This document shows positions 55,150-64,000 of a stretch of 64,000 nt of DNA, one piece after another. Position 1 is the stretch's first letter. Each line of letters starts with the position of its first letter. Location of the stretch: positions 36,819,452-36,883,451 of the forward strand of contig JAPTYO010000002.1 in assembly GCA_036873135.1 (NCBI GenBank). The letters are read 5' to 3'. Origin of the DNA: Clarkia xantiana subsp. parviflora (taxonomy: Eukaryota; Streptophyta; Magnoliopsida; Myrtales; Onagraceae). A program made the translations under genes and the position numbers. The notes under the pieces were generated by a model, which worked only from the letters and a program-made list of their open reading frames with translations, was not told the DNA's origin and made no database searches.

Positions 55150-56156
55150 CCTCTTCAACACATCAATGCGCGTATCAAGGTTAACGCGCATATCAACATC
55201 AACGCGCGTATCAAGGTTAACGCGCGTATCAACATCAACGCGCGTATCAAAGTTAACGCGCGTATCATGGTTCCATGCACGTACATACATGTCGACAAGG
55301 ATGCACGTCGACAAGGAGAAAATATTTTCTAAGTGTTTCCATGCACGTACATACATGTCGACAAGGATGCATGTCGACAAGGAGAAAATATTTTCTAAGT
55401 GTTTCCATGTACGTACATACATGTCGACAAGGATGCACGTCGACAAGGAGAAAATATTTTCTAAGTGTTTCCATGTACGTACATACATGTCGACAAGGAT
55501 GCACGTCGACAAGGAGAAAATATTTTCTAAGTGTTTCCATGTACGTACATACACGTCGACAAGGATGCACGTCGACAAGGAGAAAATATTTTCTAAGTGT
55601 TTCCATGTACGTACATACACGTCGACAAGGATGCACGTCGACAAGGAGAAAATATTTTCTAAGTGTTTCCATGTACGTACATACATGTCGACAAGGTTGC
55701 ATGTCGACAAAGAGAAAATATTTTCTAAGTGTTTCCATGTACGTACATACATGTCGACAAGGATGCACGTCGACAAGGAGAAAATATTTTCTAAGTGTTT
55801 CCATGTACGTACATACATGTCGACAAGGTTGCATGTCGACAAGGGGAGAATACTTTCTAAGTGTTTCCATGTACGTACATACATGTCGATAAGGATGCAC
55901 GTCGACAAAGAGAAAATATTTTCTAAGTGTTTCCATGTACGTACATACATGTCGACAAGGATGCACGTCGACAAGGAGAAAATATTTTCTAAGTGTTTCC
56001 ATGTACGTACATACATGTCGACAAGGATGCATGTCAACAAGGGGAGAATACTTTCTAAGTGTTTCCATGTACGTACATACATGTCGACAAGGTTGCATGT
56101 CAATAAGGGGAGTATATTTTCTAAGTGTTTCCATGTACGCACATACATGATGGATT
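55150..56156. repeat. 18-bp and 66-bp tandem arrays in the Gyp-1 3' UTR
   Basis: 55160-55272: GCGCGTATCAACATCAAC-type 18-bp units. 55274-56156: about 13 units of 66 bp, CCATGTACGTACATACATGT, then CGACAAGGATGCACGTCGAC, then AAGGAGAAAATATTTTCTAA. Sixty-six is a multiple of three and the unit lacks stops in several frames, so frames of over 300 codons exist on both strands; I regard them as by-products. Units contain self-complementary stretches (TGTACGTACA, AAAATATTTT). Confidence 0.85.
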
Positions 56157-57961
56157 GCATACAACAAGTAACTATGACCCCTAAGCACACCTACGACGCT
56201 CATCGAGAAAGCCCATACAACGACATCTATGGTAACAAGCATTAGATATCGTTTAAATATTTTCTAAGTGTTTTAGCATACTTGCAGGTAATAACCAACA
56301 GTTTATACCTGACGCTCAACATCAACGCATGTATCAACATCAACGTGCGTATCAACATCAACGCGCGTATCAACATCAACGCGCGTATCAACATCAATGC
56401 GCGTATCAACATCAACACGCGTATCAACATCAATGCGCGTATCAAAGTCAACGCGCGTATCAACATCAACGCGCGCATCAACGTCAACGCGCGTATTAAC
56501 ATCAATGCGCGTATCAAAAAGTCAACGCATGTAGCCAAGTTCCACGCACATAGTAAAATTGGTATGTACCAAAGAAGGGACTAACGTCTTAAGGAGCTAT
56601 CATGCAAACGATGGAATTAACGCGACAAACCGTAAGGATCGAACGTGGCAACGCTTAAGGGAAATTTTTCTCTAAGACGTCAAGACGACTAGTGACTATG
56701 CCTAAAGTTATTGGGCAATCCCCGTCAACCAAAAAACCAGCCAAGAGGAAAAATTATGCATACCGACAAAAAACTCCTACACAAAGACACGGGGGCACTA
56801 TGTCCGAACGAGGAATTCTACCTCAACTACCCACGGGAGTGAAAATCGTCTAAGTTATGAACTAACGGCGATAGTAACGGAAATAAATCAGCAATTATTC
56901 GACATACAAGCATCAACAAGCAGTTCCATACATCAACAACGAAAAATAGCTCAAACGAACAACAATCCGGCGACATTCAAATTCAAGTCGAAGCTATCTT
57001 TTAAAATTGGGTTGCCAAACTACCTCAAAACGTGACGAAAAGTATCCCAATGGACTCCCCTCGTCGAGACGATTCCGGGAAGGTAAGGACCGCAGCGAGG
57101 CGAGGCCGGGAAGGCGGCGCGTGGGCCCCACGCTCCGGCGGAGGCGTCTCTCACGCGGCGGCGCGTGAGGGCGCGTGAGAGATCTTCTGGCGGCTCCGAA
57201 GGCGGCGCTGGAATCCTTGCGACGAACCGAGTCGAATGGTGGTGTAAACTTCCAAAAACAAGCCAAAAATCAGACTCGAAACTGTCAAAACGTATCTAAG
57301 CTCCACGACGGCGAAGAAATCTTGAACACAAAAGCAATTTCGGGAAAGGGTGAGTGAATTACCTGCAAAGGAGATGGAATGATGAATTCCCAAGGTGCTG
57401 GAAGGATAATTGGGGATGTGTGTATTTGCAAATCCCAAGAGATGCTTTGTTGATAAGGATTAAAGGGTTAACTTGTCTACACTCAAGTCTAAACTCCTAT
57501 GGTATACTCTATCCTCACTTTTTAAAAACTATCTACTCCTATGCATGTCTTGACATTGCACGTATCAAATCCATTACTATACACGTATGTTGCAATCGCA
57601 TGATTCATGATTCGGTAATCACTTAGTCATTTTAGAAACGTACGTTTTCTATTTCTTGCATTGCGTAATTACAATCTTGCCATGACCATTACTTATGTAC
57701 GCATATGGATAGATACATGTTCGCTTAGCGCATTACCGTTTGCTCATGTCTCCGACGATAATCATATTCGCGCATATACATTTCCTATCGCACTAACCAT
57801 GATAATAGGAAACAAAGCCATTCGGCGGGAAAATCAAGCGACAGACGAAATCAAGATGCTTGCGTCCGACCAACGATCAAAACCGAAAGGTTAGCGTCAA
57901 ACTCAAATTGGACAAATATCCTAACTTAAAATAGAGTCAAGAAAGGTTCTAAACCGTTACT
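56157..57961 (+). other. Gyp-1 3' UTR, last part
   Basis: 56320-56525: second 18-bp array (ATCAACATCAACGCGCGT). 57050-57190: GC-rich patch (GGCGGCGCGTGAGGGCGCGT) followed by GGGTGAGTGAATT near 57350. 57360-57960: no feature seen. By position this is where Gyp-3 carries the start of its antisense gene, but I could not recognise that protein here. Confidence 0.5.
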
Positions 57962-57976
57962 TGACTCGGGGGAAAG
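57962..57976 (+). other. Gyp-1 polypurine tract
   Basis: TGACTCGGGGGAAAG adjacent to the 3' LTR start TGATGGATAAG. Confidence 0.8.
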
Positions 57977-58812
57977 TGATGGATAAGTGTCCAATTCGGG
58001 TTCGTGTTTACATTTCGGGCCTCGTAAACGTGTCGAAAATTACATCTCGGTTTAAAAACACCTCCCACGGTATCAAAACGGTCCGGAAGCGCCTTTACGC
58101 GCGTCCGGACCGGACCTCCGGGTTGCGCAGAAATCCGGACCTCGCCGAATTGCCCAAATCCGACGAGGTCCGGATTACCTTACGGGTATCGCGCGACTAC
58201 CGTATCCGCGATTACCGTTGCGTGTAGAGAAGTCAAGTTCGCACATTACCAATATGGATGACGGTTACCGTATGATCTTGAACCGTCATCAAACCGCTTT
58301 AAAACCGGGTCCGGTCCCAAGAAAGCCTATAAATAGGAGGTCTTGGCCACCCATTTTCACACATTCTCTCATTTACCCAACTTTGGTATTTTGAGCTCTG
58401 ACTTCTCTCTAGAAATTCTCTCTCTCTAGAAATTACCTTTTTGCCACTATAGTGACTTAAGCATCGGAGAGGGCTCCGCTAGCACCACCCCCCCCCCCCC
58501 CCCTCTCCGTGCTAGCATTGGTCCTTAGTGCAGGATCCGACGTTGGGACGCAACCGTACCGAGTCACATCCGTACCGAGTCGCATCCGTACCGGGGCACA
58601 CCCGTACCGGGTCACATCTGTACCGGGTCACATCCGTACCGAGTCACATCCGTACCGAGTCACATCCGTACCGAGTCACAGCCAATCCGAGACACAATCC
58701 TCACCCGGGAGCAAGCCTGAACACTCGTCAGTGGCCCAACCTCCGACGGAAGGGTTACAGCCCGCACAACCACAGACGCATCCTAACGACTCTGTTCAAT
58801 CCGGACGCAACA
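57977..58812 (+). mobile_element. Gyp-1 3' LTR (836 bp)
   Basis: TGATGGATAAGTGTCC to GGACGCAACA, then the target duplication CGCCC (58813-58817). TATAAATA at 58328. Differs from the 5' LTR by a 24-bp deletion near 58120, homopolymer length and few substitutions, so insertion is recent relative to the decay of pol. Confidence 0.9.
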
Positions 58813-58817
58813 CGCCC

Positions 58818-59206
58818 CGCGTATCTCGGCCACGCTCCGTGTATCTTATCCACGTTCCGCGTATCTCGGCCACGCCCCGCGTATCTCGGCCTTATCCTCT
58901 GATAATGAGTCCCGACTAGCGTCGAGGACTCCAGAGTTATCTCGTTATGTCACCGCTCGGGGTCCCTCGTCATCGTGACAGGGCCTATCATTCTCAGGGA
59001 TTCATCATCGGGGCCTACTATGAGGCATCTCGTCGGGAGCGTTTAGCTCGCTTGTCAGGTCCGACTCTGTCGGGACCTCTCATCCTCGGACTCCCTTTGT
59101 CGGGATCCTTTGCCTGGGACATCTTGGTCTTCGTTTAGGGCCCACCGGGCCTATTTTCCATTTTCCTTACCGTCAAAGGGCCTAACGACTGTAGTCGAAC
59201 CCATCA
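58818..59206 (-). mobile_element. Gyp-2 3' LTR, right part
   Basis: Continues 46820 after Gyp-1. It has CGCGTATCTCGGCCACG repeats and ends GTCGAACCCATCA, the complement of the LTR start TGATGGGTTCGAC. A PPT lies at 59207-59218 (minus CTTGGGGGCAAA). Confidence 0.85.
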
Positions 59207-59640
59207 TTTGCCCCCAAGACATGAGGGACTTACAGTTCGTCGTGTCTTTCAACTCCCGACCTCCCGACATCGGAGTCGGGGACTTTTCTCTTGACAAAAT
59301 TCCTTGACACGGATCTTCTCGTCAGCGATTCCTCGATACTTCGAGGATAGCCACAAAATCCGAGAAGACTCCTCCAATATTCCTCGATAATCGACTCTTC
59401 ATCGGCTGACCTCCAAGAGTCCGATCCTCCCGCGGTCAATCTTCCAGGATCTGATCATCTTGCTGCGGAGCCTTCTGCCTCAGACCTCGTGGACCCTGCT
59501 CCCCTCGACGCTGCCAAGGATCAAGTTCAATCGCTATATTCGAATCCTTGTAATTTCCTTCTGTTATTGTGAACCTCTTGGATCTTTATAATATCAATCT
59601 CCTTTGATTCCGATTATCGCTGCACCACCTAGAGTGAATT
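59207..59640 (-). other. Gyp-2 PPT and adjacent 3' UTR
   Basis: Polypurine tract CTTGGGGGCAAA on minus, then non-coding sequence with several GATCC/CTCGA blocks. No gene was seen. Confidence 0.6.
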
Positions 59641-60353
59641 ACCCACACCACTTAAGGCGATTTAATCGTGCCACTTAAGGCGAAACCACGCCACTTAAGG
59701 CGACTTAATCACGTGCACCACTTAAGGCGACTTAACATCGTGCACCACTTAAGGCGACTTAACCTCGTGCACCACTTAAGGCGACTTTCATCGTGCACCA
59801 CTTAAGGCGACTTTTCATCGTGCACCACTTAAGGCGACTTAACCTCGTGCACCACTTAAGGCGACTTTCATCGTGCACCACTTAAGGCGACTTTTCATCG
59901 TGCACCACTTAAGGCGACTTAACATCGTGCACCACTTAAGGCGACTTTCATCGTGCACCACTTAAGGCGACTTTTCATCGTGCACCACTTAAGGCGACTT
60001 TTCATCGTGCACCACTTAAGGCGACTTAACATCGTGCACCACTTAAGGCGACTTAACCTCGTGCACCACTTAAGGCGACTTTCATCGTGCACCACTTAAG
60101 GCGACTTTTCATCGTGCACCACTTAAGGCGACTTTCATCGTGCACCACTTAAGGCGACTTAACATCGTGCACCACTTAAGGCGACTTTTCATCGTGCGCC
60201 ACTCAAGGCGACTTAAAATCGTGCACCACTTAAGGCGACTTTTCATCGTGCGCCACTCAAGGCGACTTAACATCGTGCACCACTTAAGGCGACTTAACAT
60301 GCACCACTTAAGGCGACTTTACCTCGTGCGCCACTTAAGGCGACTTTACATCG
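59641..60353. repeat. Tandem array of 26-28 bp in the Gyp-2 3' UTR
   Basis: About 26 units of CACCACTTAAGGCGACTT followed by TAACATCGTG, TTCATCGTG or TTTTCATCGTG. The varying tails alternate in a loose higher-order pattern. It reaches to the end of the integrase frame (60346). Confidence 0.9.
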
Positions 60354-62145
60354 GGCATGACATTTCTTCAAGTGTTCGCCACTGAAAGAATGCTTCAATA
60401 CTCTGCCATCGAGGTCTTTCCAATTTGTACGCATTCGTAGCTGTCATCCCCACGACCTTGTAAGGTCCTTCCCATTTTGGTGACATCTTGTTAATTCGAT
60501 CCAAAAGGGTAAACTCGTTGCGACGCCAAACCAGCTCCCCGACGAAGAATTGTCGGAACTCTACTCGCCGATTGTAATACCTGGCCGTCGCCAAACGCAT
60601 TCGAGCTTGGACTTCATCGGCTTCCCGCCTCCTCTCTTCGAGCAAGTCCAAGTCCAGACGTCTCATCTCATCATTCGCCAAAGGCTCGTAATATCTCATC
60701 CGATGGGACGCCACAGCTACCTCCACGGGGGCGACAGCTTCCGTGCCATAAACAAGGCCAAACGGAGTCTCCCCTGTTGATCGTTTGGGTGTCGTTCTAA
60801 CAGCCCAAAGCACGTTTTCCCGTTTGTTCAGCCATTTGCCCTTCAAGGCATAGACCCTCTTCTTCAGGTCATCCATCACGATTTTGTTGGCTGATTCCAC
60901 CTGGCCATTAGTCTGAGCATGGCGTACGGAAGCTGTCCGATGCTCGATGTTCAACTCCTCCAGATACTCCCTCACCTGAGACCCGTTAAACGGTGGACCA
61001 TTGTCGCTGATCACCACCTTAGGAATCCCGTATCTGGACACAATATGGGTCTGGAGCAACTTGACGATCTGGTTCCCCGTCGTTCTGGCCAACGCCTTTG
61101 CCTCTATCCATTTCGAAAAATAATAGATAGCTACAAGTAAATACTTACATTGACCTTGTGCTTGTGGAAGACGTCTCACCAAGTCGATGCCCCACTGCGC
61201 GAAGGGCCGAGCGCTCTTGATGGATGTCAGATTAGCGGCCGGAGCCACGATACTCGGGGCGTACCTCTGGCACGCGTCACAGGATCGTACCAACGCCGTC
61301 GCTTCCTTGCTCATTGTAGGCCAATAATAGCCCAAGTTTAGCACTTTCCTCATAATGGATCGGGCCCCTTCATGGCAAGCCGCAACTCCCTCATGCACCT
61401 CCATCAGGATTCGGCTTGCGTCGGGCTCAGCCACACACTTCAAGTATGACGTCGAGAACCAGCCCTTCTTGTACAGCTGATCGTCTAGCATCACGTAATT
61501 AGCCGCGATCCGACGTATCCTGTTAGCTACTACCTTGTCATCGGGGACTGCCCCCGTAGTCAGGTACGCGACTATCGGGGTCATCCAAGTGGGCTCCTCC
61601 TCCAATCCTGCTTCAATAGCACACACCTGTGTCGGGTCGGTGGTCGACAAGATCACCTTCTCCAAGAAGTGCACCTTCCGATTTTCCTCCAAGGGTGACC
61701 CCAGGGCAAATTTGCTCAAGGCGTCTGCCTCTACGTTTTTCTCCCTCGGGATTGCCTCGATGTCGAAGTTTTTAAAGCTCTCCTTCAAGGTTTGTACCTC
61801 GCGCAGGTACTTCTTCATTATCGGGCTCCTCGCTTCGTATCGCCCTTGAACCTGGTTTACGATTAAAGCTGCGTCACACTTCACTCTCAAGTGATCGACT
61901 CCAGTGTCTTTAGCAATTTTCAGGCCCGTGATAAGAGCCTCATACTCCGCTTCGTTGTTTGTGGCCTTAAATGTTAAAGCCAAGGCGTATCGGAGCGGCT
62001 CACCTCCACCCGGTGGTATCAACAAAAAGCCTGCTCCTGATCCGTCCGAACTCGAGGAGCCATCTGTGTACATTTCCCAGGTATTTTCCTCGTTTGGTTG
62101 TTCTGATTGCTCTGCCCTCTCTGGTTCTTCTGTCGGGACCTCCAT
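60346..62145 (-). pseudogene. pol: Gyp-2 second RNase H and integrase
   Basis: Open for 599 codons. Second RNase H with MYTDGSSSSDGSGAG, NNEAEYEALITGL, VKCDAALIVNQV and EADALSKFA (D-E-D-D complete). Integrase: finger ACHEGARSIMRKVLNLGYYW plus CDAC; core QWGIDLV, ISDNGPPFNGS, NGQVESANKIV (DDE complete); C-terminal VGELVWRRNEF and KWEGPYKVVG. Substitutions at conserved places (DLVRRLP for DLVGPLP; VAIYYFSKW for VAIDYFSKW) suggest decay. A +1 frameshift near 60410 replaces the usual FSGEHLKK end. Upstream it is joined to a cut-off RT. Confidence 0.8.
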
Positions 62146-62159
62146 GGTTGCCCCCTCTA

Positions 62160-63345
62160 CAGCTCAACAGCTCATGTCCCGATGTGGCATCCACCAGCTG
62201 GTCGATTCTTAGGAGCGGGTAACAGTCCTTCGGGCAAGCCTTATTCAGGTCGCGGAAATCCACACACATCCGCCATTTCCCATTAGTCTTCTTCACCAGT
62301 ACCGGATTAGCGACCCAAGTCTGGAATCGAAGCTCCTTAATAAACCCAGCGTCGAGTAACCTACCCACCTCCTGCTGGATCGCGATCTTCTTGTCTGTGC
62401 CCATCGGACGCCTTTTCTGCGTGATAGGTTTGATCGCGGGATCTATCTTCAGCTCGTGTACGATCACATCGGGGCTGATTCCTGGCATATCGCTCGGGGA
62501 CCAGGCAAACAGCTCCTTGAACTTTTTCAGCAAATCGATCAACTCTCGGGTTGTCTTTTCGGTCAAAGCAGACCCGATTTTTACCTTCCTCGCAGGTCCG
62601 TCAATCTCGACTTCTTTTAGATCTTCTATGGGGGCGGGACGCCCAAACTCCTCCCTGGAATTAGTATCTGTTTGGAGAACAGTCATGGTCTCTCGTCTCC
62701 TCCTTCGAGTGGCGTTGACATAACATTTTCTGGAAGCCACCTGGTCGCCCTTGACCTCTCCGACTCCGTGGTCAGTCGGGAACTTCATCTTCTGGTGCAC
62801 TGTCGAGGCAACTGCCATCAGGGGGTAGATGGTGGTTCTCCCGATAATCGCGTTGTAAGTCCCTGCGGAATCAACTACCACGAACTCCACGTTCCTCCTT
62901 TCTGATTTCCACCCACTACCAAACTCCACTGGTAAGGTGATTACTCCTAGCGGATAGGAGGTAGAGCCAGAGAACCCCACCATTGGGAAGTTTGCCTCCT
63001 TCAGATCTTTCTTCGTTTTTCCCATAGCCTCCAGCGCGTCCATGAATACAATATCGGAGGAGCTCCCCCCATTGATCAGGATTCGCTTCATTTCGTACCC
63101 GTCTACATCCAAGGTCACAACCAAGGCATCATCGTGCGGGGTCTCCACGCCTATGAGATCCTCCGACGAAAAGGAGATCACCATCTCTTCCTTCAGGGAC
63201 CAGGATCGGGACCTCTTACCTAGCACCACAGCCGTAGGAATTCTAGAGGCGTAAACCTCCCAAGAGGACGAGGTATCAACTCCAGCAGCAAATCCTCCGT
63301 GAATCACATTAATGGTGCCCCGTCGTTCTTTGCGGGCACCGGACG
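62160..63345 (-). pseudogene. pol: Gyp-2 protease and truncated RT
   Basis: After the Gag tail: TINVIHGGFAAG, then protease DALVVTLDVDG with RILINGGSSSDIV. The catalytic Asp codon is changed to Asn (AAT, minus strand of 63071-63073). Then AGTYNAIIGRTTIYP, the linker FAWSPSDMPGISPD, and RT as far as MCVDFRDLNKACPKD and VDATSGHELLS. There the sequence jumps at a short repeat (GAGCTGTTGAGCTG, about 62165) to the region just before the second RNase H. The RT palm with YxDD, the thumb and the first RNase H are deleted (about 1.2-1.5 kb compared with Gyp-1). Confidence 0.85.
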
Positions 63346-64000
63346 GCTCCGGGTCGGACCTCTTCTTCTTTGGTGACCGATCGCGGGATCGAGAACGGGA
63401 CCGTGATCGGGACCGAGAGCGGGATCGACACCGCTTATCCCCGACGAACTCCTTGAGCTTCCCCTTCTGGATCAGCTTTTCGATCTCCGTCTTCAGCTCC
63501 CGACAATGGTTGGCGTCGTGACCATTTGCGCGGTGAAATCGGCAGTAGCGATCTGTGCGGGATCCCAAGAATTCTCCATCCTTCTTTGGAGGGGTACCTG
63601 GAGATACCTTGTCGTTCCATGACCGTTAGTACCTCCGCCATGGAGCAGTTGAGAGGAATGTCGAGATCCTCCCGCTTGTCCTTCCTTAAAGAACGCCTAT
63701 CATCTCTCCGATCAGAGCGGCCTCGATTCCGACTGCTCTCGGGTTTACCCTTTGACTTACGATCGTCGAAAGGTTTAACCGACTGCTTCCCTTTATTCGA
63801 CTTCGGGGCTCCAGCTCTCCAGCGGCTATCTTCGACTCCTGGACATTGATTTTCCGTTTCACCCTCTTCTGTAGTGCCTCCATATTCCACACGGCTTTCT
63901 CAGCCACGCTGTGCATTAGGTCGGAACCGTAGGGGGCCGTTAGGTTCCGAATGAAGGTACGGATGGTTTCACCCTCCGAGATCTCCTCATCATTCTCCGC
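63346..64000 (-). pseudogene. gag: Gyp-2 gag C-terminal half with RS domain
   Basis: Runs off the right edge. Minus strand: the IRTFIRNL capsid end (about 63950-63990), NMEALQKRVKRKINVQESKI, a Lys/Arg/Asp-rich stretch (RSDRRDDRRSLRKDKRED), AEVLTVMERQGISRYP, the knuckle YCRFHRANGHDANHC (C-x2-H-x4-H-x4-C), then KLKEFVGDKRC and a tract of about ten Arg-Ser pairs followed by RDRSPKKKRSDP (63346-63441). Frameshifts near 63830 and 63580 break it. Same gag as 3958-5565. Confidence 0.85.

Larger units (their letters stand above)
46821..58812 (+). mobile_element. Gyp-1: full-length Tat-type Gypsy element, gag-deleted
   Basis: LTRs 46821-47678 and 57977-58812, TSD CGCCC on both sides. Internal: PBS, protease, RT, RNase H, a second (archaeal-type) RNase H, integrase, then 5.5 kb of repeat-rich 3' UTR, then PPT. 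Dual RNase H is a Tat-lineage hallmark. Gag is missing except for the first 30-40 codons. Total 12.0 kb, inserted in Gyp-2's LTR. Confidence 0.9.

Noticed and set aside
55166..56245. Frames of about 360 codons on both strands over the 66-bp array
   Set aside because: The unit length is a multiple of three and lacks stops, so long frames arise on both strands at once. The peptides are simple repeats with no domain.
57661..57894. Possible small gene in the Gyp-1 3' region
   Set aside because: A 77-codon frame with no recognisable domain or codon signal, inside retrotransposon UTR.
59641..60353. CRISPR-like array
   Set aside because: Repeats are directly adjacent, with variable tails and not unique spacers, and the context is a plant retrotransposon.

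Overview
The window comes from a plant nuclear genome, most likely a repeat-rich heterochromatic block. Almost everything that can be identified is transposable-element DNA: Ty3/Gypsy elements of the Tat type (dual RNase H, PBS of the TTGGCGCCGTCTGTGGGAA type, CxxHxxxxHxxxxC Gag knuckle, antisense 3' gene), Ty1/Copia elements, a Mutator-like element, a Helitron and a hAT-like MITE. I found no convincing host gene, tRNA or rRNA. The names used here (A, Copia-1, Copia-1b, Copia-2, Gyp-1 to Gyp-4, X) are local labels, not database names.

Layout. 1-2175: 91-bp tandem array in the 3' UTR of element A, then its truncated LTR. 2176-31587: a Copia-1 element on the minus strand. It is broken by a MULE in its 3' LTR (2501-5817, carrying a Gyp-2-type LTR, PBS and gag), by Gyp-3 in its RT (8405-18933, TSD AGTAT), by Copia-2 in its linker (19467-25034, TSD CTCCC), and by a Helitron in its 5' region (28854-30220). 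31163-45083: a unit of about 5.6 kb present 2.5 times in tandem. It is made of a Copia-1 LTR part, the 91-bp array, LTR-A, an X fragment, a Copia-1b LTR fragment, a minus-strand Gyp-4 gag with its LTR, and a Gyp-1-type 3' UTR fragment. 44966-64000: a nest in which Copia-1b holds Gyp-2 (minus strand, running off the right edge), Gyp-2's 3' LTR holds Gyp-1 (46821-58812, TSD CGCCC), and Gyp-1's integrase holds a hAT-like MITE (51365-52025, TSD CTTGTGTA).

How the parts work together. No single Gypsy element here is complete. Gyp-3 has Gag and protease, a second Gag-like domain fused behind the protease, no RT or integrase, and a multi-exon gene on the opposite strand. Gyp-1 has RT, two RNases H and integrase but almost no gag. 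Gyp-2 has gag and integrase but has lost the RT core, and its protease Asp is Asn. Gyp-4 is only LTR and gag. If they were mobile, they would have depended on proteins supplied in trans.

Most interesting observations: (1) the Gyp-1, Gyp-2, Gyp-3 and Gyp-4 LTRs share, just downstream of the TATA box, two interlocking complementary arm pairs in the order a-b-a'-b'. Pairing is kept while sequence changes, which suggests a bistable or pseudoknotted RNA leader. (2) Gyp-3's Gag-protease-Gag' architecture plus a spliced antisense gene. (3) An RS domain and an SV40-like basic motif at the end of Gyp-2-type Gag. (4) The two-source tandem amplification at 31-45 kb. (5) A fold-back MULE carrying a Gypsy 5' end.
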